Positions 1 to 9,844 are shown, numbered from the stretch's first letter. The stretch is DNA of 17,171 bases from Gallionella sp. (GCA_030645955.1 JAUSMR010000170.1:1-17171), one strand, 5' to 3'. The notes: a model not told the origin generated them from the letters alone. Made by a program: numbers and translations.

Positions 1-2
1 GC

Positions 3-1475
3 AACCAGCGCGACGTGGAGAACCGTTTGCGCGACTCGCTGCACCATGACCGCGCCCGCGTGCAGACCGCCAAGATATCGCGTTTCGGCCTGCTGGAACT
101 GTCGCGCCAACGCCTGCAGCCCAGTCTGGGCGAGAGCAACTACATGGCCTGCCCGCGTTGCAGCGGAATCGGTCATATCCGCGGCACCGAGTCTTCCGCC
201 CTGCACATCCTGCGCATCATCCAGGAAGAGGCGATGAAGGAAAGCAGCACCGCGATCCACGTGCAAGTGCCGGTGGATGTCGCCACTTTCCTGCTCAACG
301 AGAAGCGTGCCGACATCCATCGCATCGAATCGCGCCTGAAAGTGTCGATCATGCTGATCCCCAACCCGCATCTGGAAACACCCAACTACAGCATCAGCCG
401 CCTGCGCCAGGACGATCTGACCGGCGACATGCTCCAGGCCAGCTACAAGCTGGTGGAAAAACCGGTTGAAGAAAAGCCGCTGACCGCCGCTCAGGAGCAG
501 CAAAAAGCCACGCGCGCGCAAGCCGTTGTGCAAGGCATCACCCCGGCGCAACCCGCGCCGATGAAGGTTGAGGAGGCCAAGCCTTCGATTTTAGGCAAGC
601 TCTTTGGCTGGATCAAAACGCTGGCAGCGGAGGAACAGCCTAAGGCCAAACCGGCTGCAAGCGCGGCACGCAACCAGCCGCGCCGTGAACGCGGCGAGCG
701 TAGCGAGCGGGGCGAAGGCGGCAAGCGTCGTGAGCGCGGAGAACGCAGCGAGGGGGGCAACGCCCGCCGCGAGCGTGGCGAGAAGCCGGCACCGGCCGAA
801 GCCGCAGCGAAAGCGAAACCTCAGGAACCGCGCCAGCAGGGCGAACGCGAACCGCGCCCACAAGGTGAGCCGCGCCAGCCGCGGCCACCGCGGCCGCCGC
901 GTGCAGCGCCAACGCCGCAACCCGAAGAAAAACCCGTGCTGGAAATCCAGGTTGCCGCACCTGCCGCCGAACAAGCAGAAGAAGGCAGTGCACGCGAAGG
1001 CGCCCGCCGCCGCGGCCGCCGTGGCGGCCAACGCGAACGCCAACGCCGCGATAATGCCATACAGGGCGGCGAAATGCCGGCAGGCAACGGTGAAACTGCT
1101 GTCGCGGAACAAGCCGCTGCACCCGCTGCACCGGCCGATACTACCCCGGCAAAACTGAAGCCTTCCGAGTACATCGCCTACCCCGAAGGCTGGACGCCGC
1201 CAGTAACGCCGAGTGAATACATCGCCATGCCAGCAACCGCAACGCAGCAGAACGTGGCGGCAGTGGTGGCAAGCGAAATTACCGCGCCCTTAGTGACAAG
1301 CCGCGGCGAAGGCCTGGTGCAAATCGAGACCGACCCGGGCAAGCTGCAAGCTATAGCGAACATTCCCGCTGGTTACGCGGACAAACCGGCAACGCGCCGC
1401 CGTACGCGCCAGCATGAAGTGTATGTAGAGAATGAACCGCTGGTGCAGATCGAAACGCAGCACCCGCAAGCATAG
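3..1475 (+). CDS. rne: Ribonuclease E, C-terminal part (5' end outside window)
   Basis: Endonuclease that starts mRNA decay and processes rRNA and tRNA; its C-terminal half scaffolds the degradosome. The frame is open from the first complete codon at base 3, so the S1 domain and most of the catalytic core lie upstream. Visible here are the end of the DNase I-like core (NQRDVENRLRDSL, SRFGLLELSRQRL), the zinc-link CPRCSGIG (Cys codons near 150 and 159), and the small domain with VPVDVATFLLNEKR and LETPNYSISRLR. After this comes a low-complexity tail. PSILGKLFGWIKTLA (about 582-626) resembles the amphipathic membrane-targeting helix of proteobacterial RNase E. An Arg/Glu/Gly-rich block (about 674-785) resembles the RNA-binding Arg-rich region. 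The tail carries two copies of PSEYIA and two of LVQIET. Family identity is certain from the core; helix and RNA-binding roles are inferred from position and composition. Confidence 0.95.
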   Translation, partial: NQRDVENRLRDSLHHDRARVQTAKISRFGLLELSRQRLQPSLGESNYMACPRCSGIGHIRGTESSALHILRIIQEEAMKESSTAIHVQVPVDVATFLLNEKRADIHRIESRLKVSIMLIPNPHLETPNYSISRLRQDDLTGDMLQASYKLVEKPVEEKPLTAAQEQQKATRAQAVVQGITPAQPAPMKVEEAKPSILGKLFGWIKTLAAEEQPKAKPAASAARNQPRRERGERSERGEGGKRRERGERSEGGNARRERGEKPAPAEAAAKAKPQEPRQQGEREPRPQGEPRQPRPPRPPRAAPTPQPEEKPVLEIQVAAPAAEQAEEGSAREGARRRGRRGGQRERQRRDNAIQGGEMPAGNGETAVAEQAAAPAAPADTTPAKLKPSEYIAYPEGWTPPVTPSEYIAMPATATQQNVAAVVASEITAPLVTSRGEGLVQIETDPGKLQAIANIPAGYADKPATRRRTRQHEVYVENEPLVQIETQHPQA

Positions 1476-1496
1476 TTTCAGTCAGGCAAAAAAACG

Positions 1497-1528
1497 AAAG
1501 CCGCACGACGAAAGTCATGCGGCTTTTT
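1497..1528 (+). terminator. Rho-independent terminator after rne
   Basis: A near-perfect hairpin starts 21 bases after the rne stop. AAAGCCGCA (1497-1505) pairs with TGCGGCTTT (1518-1526). After one C/A mismatch the stem continues GAC/GTC, closed by a GAAA tetraloop (1510-1513). Ts follow on the plus strand and an A-run precedes it (from 1488), so it could also stop transcription arriving from the minus-strand gene downstream. Confidence 0.93.
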
Positions 1529-1589
1529 GTTGCCGCCACAAACTCATTTGGTTCGCTTGAGACTCGACGCCTTCAGGCACGGACAAGGA

Positions 1590-1985
1590 TCATTTCTTGT
1601 TGCGGAATACGCTTAGCAGCAGTGCCTGCGTAGCTACCCAGAACAGCATGGCGATCCAGAATTGCACCTTCATTGAAGTTGACCATTCCGCGCTCCTGTC
1701 AGTCCGGTTTGCCGCTACGGGCGCAATTTGAATATCGTTACCGCCCGGCAGCGTCAGGTAACCAACCGTGCCAAGTCCGGCCGGCCGGTACGGGGCAGTA
1801 ATGACGCAATTGGCGGATGGCATCAACCCCAGCGTCTTCACCTGGTTGCACGTTTCTGTGTCCAGGCGCAGTTCGTAAATATCCGAAATGTGCGCCGCGA
1901 TGTTCCAGATAAAAAGTAAGCCGATAAACAGGCAGCCGATTGCAGCGAATATTTTGATATCGTCACTTTTTTTGCGAAGTTCCAT
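1590..1985 (-). CDS. Small two-helix membrane protein of unknown function
   Basis: I do not recognise a family. The 131-residue protein has a short charged N-terminus (MELRKKSDD), a hydrophobic segment at about residues 11-30, a soluble stretch of about 75 residues, a second hydrophobic segment at about 106-125 and a basic end (FRNKK). The likely topology is both ends in the cytoplasm with a periplasmic loop. The loop has two cysteines (in ETCNQV and ANCVIT) about 14 residues apart that could form a disulfide. The start is well supported: AGGAGG sits five bases before the ATG on the minus strand. It lies on the same strand as the phosphatase gene 89 bases upstream, so the two could be cotranscribed, and it ends facing the rne terminator. 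Confidence 0.75.
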   Translation of the reverse strand: MELRKKSDDIKIFAAIGCLFIGLLFIWNIAAHISDIYELRLDTETCNQVKTLGLMPSANCVITAPYRPAGLGTVGYLTLPGGNDIQIAPVAANRTDRSAEWSTSMKVQFWIAMLFWVATQALLLSVFRNKK

Positions 1986-2074
1986 TTGCGCCTCCTGACG
2001 AAACTAAAAAAAGCACCTGCTGTTTGCATTCTGCCCCGAATTTTGTCTTAACAGGATTTGCAGTATTGGTCAGA

Positions 2075-2566
2075 TCAGCTGTGCCTGAAATGCCGCTGGC
2101 GGATGTGCTGCAACAATCCCTCCGCCGCGTCTTCCACCATGTCCAGCACGTGCTCGAAGCCTTCCGCGCCGCCATAGTAAGGGTCGGGGACTTCACGCTC
2201 GGCATGGTGCCGCGCGTATTCGAGAAACAGCCGCACCTGCGCATTGCCGGCTGGCGGCGCCAGGCGTTGCAGAATGGTGAGGTTGTCCATGTCCATCGCC
2301 AGCACATAATCGAAGCGGTGAAAGTCGCCCTCCTCCACCTGCCGCCCGCGCAAGCCGCTCATGTCATAGCCGCGCTGCAGCGCCGCCCGCTGCGCGCGCA
2401 AATCGGGTGGATCGCCAATGTGGTAATCATGCGTTCCCGCCGAATCGATCAGGATATATCCGGCCAAGCCTGCATTCTCGACATAGTGGCGGAACACGGC
2501 CTCTGCCGTGGGCGAACGGCAGATATTCCCCATGCAGACAAAAACGACAGAAACATTATTTTTCAT
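2075..2566 (-). CDS. Low-molecular-weight protein-tyrosine phosphatase
   Basis: Cytoplasmic phosphatase of the LMW-PTP (arsenate-reductase-like) fold, 163 residues, the usual family size. The active-site P-loop C-x5-R-S is at residues 11-18 (CMGNICRS): Cys11 is the nucleophile and Arg17 binds phosphate. The general acid is Asp128 in VPDPYYGG, with the two tyrosines that typically follow it. DSAGTHDYHIGDPPD matches the conserved central segment of the family. In bacteria such enzymes act on phosphotyrosine of kinases for capsule or exopolysaccharide, or as general phosphatases; no exopolysaccharide genes are visible here, so the substrate is unknown. No strong Shine-Dalgarno precedes the ATG, but the conserved N-terminus begins immediately after it. 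It is divergent from the ABC transporter gene across about 120 bases. Confidence 0.93.
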   Translation of the reverse strand: MKNNVSVVFVCMGNICRSPTAEAVFRHYVENAGLAGYILIDSAGTHDYHIGDPPDLRAQRAALQRGYDMSGLRGRQVEEGDFHRFDYVLAMDMDNLTILQRLAPPAGNAQVRLFLEYARHHAEREVPDPYYGGAEGFEHVLDMVEDAAEGLLQHIRQRHFRHS

Positions 2567-2687
2567 CGGGGATATCTTACTGTGTTGTGATAGCTGTGTC
2601 TAAAAAGCTGGTTCTTGCGATTTGCATCAACACCAGCCCGCATAAAATGTAAAAATAGAACACCATTCCACACCCCACAAAAAAGCG

Positions 2688-4484
<1,797 letters not shown>

Positions 4485-4510
4485 TTATAGCCCGGCTAAT
4501 TCGTAAGCTT

Positions 4511-4540
4511 TGTCATTCCCGCGCAGGCGGAAATCCAGCG
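4511..4540 (+). repeat. Short dispersed palindromic repeat (REP-like)
   Basis: The motif TGTCATTCCCGCGCAGGCGG followed by AAATCCAGCG is close to a short palindrome I recall as dispersed in many environmental proteobacterial genomes (ATTCCCGCGCAGGCGGGAAT). ATTCCCGC (4515-4522) pairs with GCGGAAAT (4527-4534) around GCAG with one mismatch, so this copy is slightly decayed. It lies between the ABC transporter and the lipoprotein gene; 4485-4671 otherwise shows only weak hairpins. Confidence 0.6.
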
Positions 4541-4671
4541 AAATAAATACTCAGCAAAGCGGACAACACCTTGATTTTGTCCCGCTTCACGGGGATTATT
4601 CAATCAACTGTTTTTGGTCTAACAAATAATCCGGGGTGAACCAGACGATTTGCTCAAGGCTGGAATAACAA

Positions 4672-5556
4672 ATGAATATGAAAAAATCGCTATTCATCAT
4701 TCTCGCAATAACACTGCTCTCTTGCGGAGGATGCAGCAGAGTTACCATTGGCTACAATCACGCCGATTGGTACCTGCGTTACAAGATCAACGATTACACC
4801 TCGCTCAATGCCGGGCAGAGAGACGAAATCCATCGTGAGGTCGATAGCTACCTGCGCTGGCATCGCAGCAACGCGCTGCCGGAATACACCGGATTCCTGC
4901 AGGGTTTATATGATGCAGTTCAACCGGACGGTCGGTTAAATACAGCAGAAGTTACCCGTTTAAGAGGCGAATTAAGCAAACTGTATAGAGAAACCATGAC
5001 GCCTGTCATCCGGCCCGCCGCACATCTGTTGAGCACCCTGGACAGCCGGCAGATAGAAGAACTGCGCAATACTCTTGCTGACCAGAACCTTGAATGGAAA
5101 GAAGAATCGCTCGATGGCAGCGACCAGGAAAATCTCGACCAGCGTGCGGAAAGAACCATCGATTTTGTGGAAGGACTGGTTGGCAACCTGAGCGGCAAAC
5201 AGGAAGAAAAAATCAGGGAAATGAGCCTGCGCCTGCCTTTTGTCACCCGCCATTTCATCGAGCATCGGGAGGCCAATCAGGCAGGGTTGATCGCACTGTT
5301 AAGCAACCATGCGGGCGAGGATAAAATTGCCGCATTCTTATCGCTGTGGATCAACTTTCCGGAAGCCGCCAGAACTCCGCAACAGCAACAGGTCTTTCAA
5401 TCGTATGAGAACGCAACGGATGAAATGACTGCACGGATTTACGAACTGCTGACGGATCGCCAGAAAAACCGCCTGCGCAAAAAGTTATTGTCCTATATCG
5501 GGGACTTTCAGAATCTCGGCGCGGCAACGAGAACGGTAAGCAACGCGCCCAGATAG
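4672..5556 (+). CDS. DUF6279-like lipoprotein
   Basis: Predicted outer-envelope lipoprotein of 294 residues. The N-terminus MNMKKSLFIILAITLLSCGGC is a lipoprotein signal: positive start, hydrophobic core, and a Cys at 18 (LLSC) or 21 as the lipidated residue. The mature part begins SRVTIGYNHADWYLRYKINDYTSL, matching the start of the DUF6279 family I recall (a YN, then W, then LD/IN-Y pattern). The rest is helix-rich and highly charged, with repeated patterns such as LNAGQRDEIHREVDSYLRWHR and LLTDRQKNRLRKKL. No catalytic motif is seen. The second ATG at 4678 (MKKS) is an equally possible start. Its stop falls three bases before the outermost recognisable codons of the opposing ORF6N remnant. 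Function unknown. Confidence 0.8.
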   Translation: MNMKKSLFIILAITLLSCGGCSRVTIGYNHADWYLRYKINDYTSLNAGQRDEIHREVDSYLRWHRSNALPEYTGFLQGLYDAVQPDGRLNTAEVTRLRGELSKLYRETMTPVIRPAAHLLSTLDSRQIEELRNTLADQNLEWKEESLDGSDQENLDQRAERTIDFVEGLVGNLSGKQEEKIREMSLRLPFVTRHFIEHREANQAGLIALLSNHAGEDKIAAFLSLWINFPEAARTPQQQQVFQSYENATDEMTARIYELLTDRQKNRLRKKLLSYIGDFQNLGAATRTVSNAPR

Positions 5557-5921
5557 GTTAGCAGCGATCATTTCCGGCAACTGCAAGTAGGCGCGCATGA
5601 TTCCCGGTTGTCGTGACTTGCGCGTTCATCGAGCAGGACGCTGGAAAGCAAGGCCAGCCCATGTCCGGTAAAAACATATGGCGCTTCCCGGATTGAAATC
5701 GCAAACCGTGATTTCAGGTCGGCGAATTCATCGGGATTCAATTGGAACATACAGCCTTCCGGGAAGCATTCGATGTTGCGCGTGACCGCAAGATTCAACG
5801 CGTCGATTTCAACCTCATAGAGTGCGGCCAAATCCTCGCCCAGCATGACTTTTTGTCCGCGAATAAAAAATGTCCTCGGTACGATGCCTGCCGTAGCGGC
5901 AGTTGCTTGTTTTTCAGTCAT
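5557..5921 (-). pseudogene. ORF6N (KilA-N-type) domain protein, frameshifted and truncated
   Basis: The open frame (5568-5921, 117 residues) starts with a typical ORF6N domain: IRGQKVMLGEDLAALYEVE, then LNLAVTRNIECFPEGCMFQL and LALLSSVLLDERA. After DERA the family normally continues with about six residues and then IMRAYLQLREM. Here the open frame reads an unrelated cysteine-rich tail, while another frame encodes GIMRAYLQLPEMIAAN (5557-5604). One missing base near 5603-5606 restores both frame and spacing. The variable C-terminal part found after this in intact relatives is absent. ORF6N proteins are phage- and mobile-element-associated DNA-binding proteins of poorly known role. The gene follows uvrB on the same strand by 36 bases, with a GGAG ahead of its ATG. 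It could still be translated as a shortened product. Confidence 0.75.
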
Positions 5922-5957
5922 TGTCTATCTCCATCTCGGTGCCGTATCGGCAGACCA

Positions 5958-8144
5958 TCACAGCGGCGAAAGCAGCACGCTTTCGCGCAATTTTTTCAAC
6001 TGGTCACGCAGTTCGGTGGCTTGCTCGAACTCCAGATTTTTTGCGGCTCGCAGCATTTCTTTTTCCAGCCGGGTGATTTCCTTCGACACTTCCTTTTCGC
6101 TCATCGCCAGATACTTCGCCTGGGCCTGCGCGGCCTTGAGTTGGCTGCGCGCGGCATCCGGCTCGTACGTGCCTTCTATGATGTCCTTGATGCGCTTCTG
6201 CACGCCCTGCGGAGTAATGCCGTGCGCGAAGTTGTACGCCACCTGCTTGATGCGGCGGCGATCGGTCTCCTCTATCGCGCGGCGCATCGAGTTGGTGATC
6301 CTGTCGGCATACAGTAGCGCCTTGCCGTTGATATGGCGTGCGGCGCGGCCTATGGTCTGGATCAGCGAACGTTCGGAACGCAGGAAACCTTCCTTGTCGG
6401 CATCGAGGATCGCCACCAGCGACACCTCGGGAATGTCCAGGCCCTCGCGCAGCAGGTTAATGCCGATCAGCACGTCGAACATGCCGAGGCGCAGGTCGCG
6501 GATGATCTCGACGCGCTCGACGGTTTCAATGTCCGAGTGCAGATAGCGCACCTTGATGCCGTGCTCGGAAAAATAATCGGTGAGGTCTTCCGACATGCGC
6601 TTGGTCAGCGTGGTCACCAGCACGCGCTCGCCCTTGGCCACACGCAGGTTGACCTCGGACATCAGGTCGTCCACCTGGTGCGTGGCGGGGCGCACTTCGA
6701 TAACGGGATCGATCAGCCCGGTCGGGCGTACCACCTGCTCTACCACCTGCCCGGCATGCTCGGCTTCATACACCGACGGCGTCGCGGAAATAAACACGCT
6801 CTGGCGCATCACATGCTCGAATTCATCGAAGCGCAACGGGCGGTTATCCATCGCGGAAGGCAGCCTGAAACCGTAATTGACCAAGTTCTCCTTGCGCGCG
6901 CGGTCGCCCTTGTACATGCCGCCGATCTGCGGGATGGTGACGTGGCTCTCGTCGATGAACATCAGCGCGTTCGGCGGCAAATAATCCAGCAGCGTCGGCG
7001 GCGGATCGCCCGGCTTGCGCCCCGACAGATGGCGCGAATAATTTTCGATACCCTTGCAGAAGCCGATCTCGTTGAGCATTTCCAGATCGTGGCGGGTGCG
7101 CTGTTCGATACGCTGCGCCTCGACCAATTTGTTCTCGCGCTGATAGAACGCGATGCGCTCGGCCAGCTCGACCTTGATGGTCTCCAGCGCGGCCAGCACC
7201 GTGGCGCGCGGCGTGACGTAATGGCTGGACGGATAGACGGTGTAGCGCGGCACTTTCTGCAGGATATGCCCGGTGAGCGGGTCGAACAGCGACAGCGTTT
7301 CCACTTCGTCATCGAACAATGTCACGCGCAACGCATGTTCGCTGCTTTCCGCTGGAAAGATGTCGATCACGTCGCCGCGCACGCGGAATTTGCCGCGCGA
7401 AAAATCGATGTCGTTGCGCTCGTACTGCATCTCTATGAGGCGCTTGATCACGTCGCGCTGCGCCATTTTCTTGTTGTGGCTCACATCCCGCGACACGTTA
7501 CTGATAGAACTACTAGCCATTCGACTAGGCGAGTCAACAACACTCGCCAAGTCGCTGGTTATGGCGGAGCCAGCCGATTGCGGGAGCGGGTGTGAGGTGG
7601 CCATTCCCGCCCCGGATGCTTCGCAACGCCGTGTCATGGCCACCAGATGCAAAATCATGCCGTGGTAATCCACCGGGTCGCCTATGCCGTAAATCGCCGA
7701 CACCGTCGCGACGATGATGGAGTCCTCGCGCTCCAGCAGCGCCTTGGTCGCGGACAGGCGCATCTGCTCGATCTGCTCGTTGATGCTGGAATCCTTCTCG
7801 ATATACACATCGCGCGACGGCACATAGGCCTCGGGCTGGGAGTAGTCATAATAGGAGACGAAATATTCGACCGCGTTTTCCGGGAAGAAATCGCGCAGCT
7901 CGGAATACAACTGCGCCGCCAGCGTCTTGTTCGGCGCCATCACAATGGCAGGCCGCCCCAGTTGCGCGATGACATTCGCCATCGTGAAAGTCTTGCCGGA
8001 GCCGGTCACGCCCAGCAGCGTCTGAAACGCCAGCCCGTCGTTGATCCCCTCCACCAGTTGCGCGATGGCCGTGGGCTGGTCGCCCGCAGGCTCGAACGGC
8101 TGGTGCAGGCGGTAGGGGCTATTGGGGAAGGTTATGATGTTCAT
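5958..8144 (-). CDS. uvrB: UvrABC system protein B with in-frame insertion
   Basis: DNA helicase-like damage-recognition subunit of nucleotide excision repair; it works with UvrA and UvrC in the cytoplasm. 728 residues from the ATG at 8144, longer than the usual 670-700. Walker A GVTGSGKT is at 45-52, the damage-probing beta-hairpin [16 protein letters not shown] at about 94-109, the DES Walker B at 398-400, and motif [10 protein letters not shown] at 596-603. The C-terminal UVR domain ([14 protein letters not shown] region, about 687-722) contacts UvrC. Between YHGMILHL (to 167) and AQRDVIKRL (from 228) relatives have about seven residues; this protein has about 60. The start was chosen because [17 protein letters not shown] matches the family N-terminus; the 39 codons upstream do not. 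No clear Shine-Dalgarno. Function is probably retained, since every motif is intact and the insert lies at the edge of domain 2. Confidence 0.95.
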   Translation of the reverse strand: MNIITFPNSPYRLHQPFEPAGDQPTAIAQLVEGINDGLAFQTLLGVTGSGKTFTMANVIAQLGRPAIVMAPNKTLAAQLYSELRDFFPENAVEYFVSYYDYSQPEAYVPSRDVYIEKDSSINEQIEQMRLSATKALLEREDSIIVATVSAIYGIGDPVDYHGMILHLVAMTRRCEASGAGMATSHPLPQSAGSAITSDLASVVDSPSRMASSSISNVSRDVSHNKKMAQRDVIKRLIEMQYERNDIDFSRGKFRVRGDVIDIFPAESSEHALRVTLFDDEVETLSLFDPLTGHILQKVPRYTVYPSSHYVTPRATVLAALETIKVELAERIAFYQRENKLVEAQRIEQRTRHDLEMLNEIGFCKGIENYSRHLSGRKPGDPPPTLLDYLPPNALMFIDESHVTIPQIGGMYKGDRARKENLVNYGFRLPSAMDNRPLRFDEFEHVMRQSVFISATPSVYEAEHAGQVVEQVVRPTGLIDPVIEVRPATHQVDDLMSEVNLRVAKGERVLVTTLTKRMSEDLTDYFSEHGIKVRYLHSDIETVERVEIIRDLRLGMFDVLIGINLLREGLDIPEVSLVAILDADKEGFLRSERSLIQTIGRAARHINGKALLYADRITNSMRRAIEETDRRRIKQVAYNFAHGITPQGVQKRIKDIIEGTYEPDAARSQLKAAQAQAKYLAMSEKEVSKEITRLEKEMLRAAKNLEFEQATELRDQLKKLRESVLLSPL
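7473..7643 (-). repeat. Palindromic in-frame insert inside uvrB
   Basis: This stretch encodes the extra residues of UvrB (about 168-224), which are rich in Ser, Ala and Met and match nothing I know in the family. At DNA level it is built of inverted repeats. GACTAGGCGAGT (7523-7534) pairs with ACTCGCCAAGTC (7542-7553), one mismatch, around CAACAAC. CTCACATCCCGC (7480-7491) pairs with GCGGGTGTGAG (7586-7596), one bulge. GGTGGCCAT (7596-7604) pairs perfectly with ATGGCCACC (7636-7644). The insert has no stop in the uvrB frame. It resembles in principle the palindromic elements that insert in frame into Rickettsia genes, though I do not claim homology. Confidence 0.7.
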
Positions 8145-8252
8145 GGTGAGGTGCGTATTGTACGGGGAATGGGGCGATTGCCAAATGGGGCAGCGTGGCG
8201 GAGAATGCAGCAGCTGCAACAAGGCTAATATCTGACGCTCGCATTCTTTGGC

Positions 8253-8282
8253 TTGGAGCAACGGACATCGCGCGGTTACAAT
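8253..8282 (+). promoter_or_regulatory. Possible sigma-70 promoter for the zinc-finger/dcd unit
   Basis: TTGGAG (8253-8258) and TACAAT (8277-8282) are 18 bases apart, about 48 bases before the chosen ATG at 8330. The -10 box is good and the -35 weak. This would make the leader about 40 bases long and agrees with the shorter start of the downstream gene. Confidence 0.35.
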
Positions 8283-8329
8283 TACCTTTTAAGTGCTATT
8301 TTTGGTCACCCTACTTATTGGATATTCCA

Positions 8330-8536
8330 ATGGCGGAAAATGAAGAAGACTATTTGCGCCAGTGTTTGGAGCGAAACATTTGCCCTGTTTGTCAGCAGTC
8401 GATTACAAAAAAATTTGGAAGCGGCCAATTCAAGGACGGAGTATTTTGTTCTTTGAATTGCTACACAGAATGGAACAAGGCATTACTGATACGGCGACAT
8501 CAAGACAAGATGCAGAAGAGTAAATCCGATGAATGA
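8330..8536 (+). CDS. Small four-cysteine zinc-finger protein
   Basis: A 68-residue protein of no family I can name. Cys18 and Cys21 (ICPVCQQ) and Cys40 and Cys44 (FCSLNCYTEW) form a C-x2-C...C-x3-C pattern typical of a treble-clef or zinc-ribbon finger. The C-terminal tail is strongly basic (IRRHQDKMQKSKSDE), suggesting nucleic-acid or protein binding. The frame is open upstream to 8195, but that part overlaps the uvrB upstream region and looks non-coding. The ATG at 8330 begins a normal acidic N-terminus, though no Shine-Dalgarno is visible. The stop overlaps the start of the following deaminase gene by 8 bases, so the two are probably translationally coupled. The gene is visibly more AT-rich than uvrB, which hints at separate origin. 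Confidence 0.7.
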   Translation: MAENEEDYLRQCLERNICPVCQQSITKKFGSGQFKDGVFCSLNCYTEWNKALLIRRHQDKMQKSKSDE

Positions 8537-9758
8537 AGTAATAACGAAGAGCGATTCAACTGCCAGCCCTGATTCTATGGCTTCTACGCGCGTAGGCGAC
8601 TATACCGGAATCCTTCCGAGCCAGAAGATCAAGGAGATGTTGAGTAGCGGCGAGATCAAGGGGTCAGTGCTAGCAGAGTTTGATGTGCTAGCAAAGATTG
8701 ATGATGACCAAGTCCAGCCCGCCAGCATAGACCTGCGCCTTGGCGAATATGCTTATCCCGTAGATACGAGCTTTCTTCCAGGCAAGAAAGTGAAAGTATT
8801 CGAAAAAATGAGGCAGCTTGATGACCGCTTTGCTGACTTCAGAATCGATCTTCGCAACGGCGCAGTTCTGGAAAAGGGACGGGTATATGTTATCCCTCTT
8901 CAGGAAGCCATTAGTTTGAGAAGTGATGTAGCTGCCTTCGCCAACCCGAAGAGCTCTACGGGCAGGCTGGATATTTTGACGCGCTTGATTGCCGATGAAG
9001 CTACCAGTTTTGATCAGGTAAGCGAAGGTTATAAAGGCGGGCTCTTTATCGAGGTTGCGCCCCGGAGTTTCAGTGTCGTGGTAAAAACCGGCACCCGCTT
9101 GAACCAGTTAAGATTTCGCCGCACTCGTGGAAAGGAAGCGAAGGCCATTACGTTCGCAGAATGGAAGAAGCTTCTCGATGAAGGCCAGATTGTTGATTCC
9201 AGTGACCACGAGAAAAACGCGAGATCAATTCAAACAGGCCTGTTACCTTTCACTGTGGATCTGCAAGGCTCCGGCAAGGAAAACGACATTATCGGATACC
9301 GCGCAAAAAAACATGCAAAGCGTATTGACCTAGAAAAACGGGATTATGATCCGCTGGATTTCTGGGAACCAATCCGTTTTCACAAAACGTCTTCGCTGAT
9401 ATTGGATCCAGATGAGTTCTATATCCTCATGACGAAGGAAGCGATCGCAGTACCGCCAGATTATGCGGCTGAAATGTTGCCGTATGACACCCGTGCAGGT
9501 GAATTCCGTGTTCACTATGCCGGTTTTTTCGACCCTGGATTCGGTTGGAATGCCGAGTTAAATAAAGCGGGAAGCAGCCGGGGTGTTCTGGAAGTGCGCT
9601 CCCACGAAGTACCCTTCCTGCTCGAGCATGGGCAGACGGTCGGATGGCTTCGATATGAGCGTATGGCGGCTCGGCCCGAGCTTCTGTACGGGCAAGACAT
9701 CAGTTCTAACTATCAAGGACAGAGCCTTAAATTGGCCAAGCAGTTTAAGCAACTGTGA
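8529..9758 (+). CDS. dcd: dCTP deaminase family protein, long tandem-domain form
   Basis: 409 residues, about twice the size of E. coli Dcd, resembling the long 2'-deoxycytidine 5'-triphosphate deaminase family (PF06559 type, as I recall). Dcd converts dCTP to dUTP for thymidylate synthesis. There are two dUTPase/Dcd-like halves. The first has QPASIDLRLG (63-72), then PKSSTGR (140-146), corresponding to the R-S-S-x-x-R active-site stretch of E. coli Dcd with Lys141 in place of the first Arg, and Glu175 in LFIEV at the position of the catalytic Glu. The second has VPPDYAAEMLPYDTRAGEF, FFDPGFGW and GVLEVRSHE (Glu355). The start overlaps the zinc-finger gene and has AGAAGAG upstream; Met17 is an alternative. 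Deamination is likely but not proven. Some Dcd relatives act in anti-phage nucleotide depletion; that role here is only a possibility. Confidence 0.85.
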   Translation: MNEVITKSDSTASPDSMASTRVGDYTGILPSQKIKEMLSSGEIKGSVLAEFDVLAKIDDDQVQPASIDLRLGEYAYPVDTSFLPGKKVKVFEKMRQLDDRFADFRIDLRNGAVLEKGRVYVIPLQEAISLRSDVAAFANPKSSTGRLDILTRLIADEATSFDQVSEGYKGGLFIEVAPRSFSVVVKTGTRLNQLRFRRTRGKEAKAITFAEWKKLLDEGQIVDSSDHEKNARSIQTGLLPFTVDLQGSGKENDIIGYRAKKHAKRIDLEKRDYDPLDFWEPIRFHKTSSLILDPDEFYILMTKEAIAVPPDYAAEMLPYDTRAGEFRVHYAGFFDPGFGWNAELNKAGSSRGVLEVRSHEVPFLLEHGQTVGWLRYERMAARPELLYGQDISSNYQGQSLKLAKQFKQL

Positions 9759-9774
9759 GAATACGGAACTAACC

Positions 9775-9830
9775 GGGTCAGATTCAATTTACTTTTTCCA
9801 GAATCAACAGGGGGGCAGACTATTAACTTC
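9775..9830 (+). repeat. Fragment resembling a GGGTCAGATTCAATTTAC dispersed repeat
   Basis: GGGTCAGATTCAATTTACTT (9776-9795), followed after an A/C-rich spacer by GGGGGGCAGACTATT, resembles sequence I associate with the ends of REP-type palindromes near IS200-like (RAYT) transposase genes. There is no transposase here. It occupies most of the 86-base gap between the deaminase and the DUF4149-like gene. Recognition is from memory and uncertain. Confidence 0.35.
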
Positions 9831-9844
9831 CTGAATACCATCCT

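Noticed and set aside
2615..2648. Promoter for the ABC transporter (TTGCAT / TAAAAT)
   Set aside because: The spacing is only 15 bases and several alternatives exist in the AT-rich stretch, so I do not list it as a feature.
4580..4600. Hairpin CCCG-CTTCA-CGGG as a terminator for the ABC gene
   Set aside because: The stem is short and has no T-run after it.
6333..7595. 420-codon open frame antisense to uvrB
   Set aside because: It is a His/Gln/Arg-rich mirror of the GC-rich uvrB coding sequence with no recognisable domain, while uvrB itself is unambiguous.
8145..8261. 39-codon upstream extension of uvrB
   Set aside because: UvrB proteins begin at the [13 protein letters not shown] position; the extension shows no similarity to the family and overlaps the promoter region of the divergent unit.
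8195..8329. 45-codon upstream extension of the zinc-finger gene
   Set aside because: It would place the start inside the divergent control region, before the likely promoter, and adds no recognisable domain.
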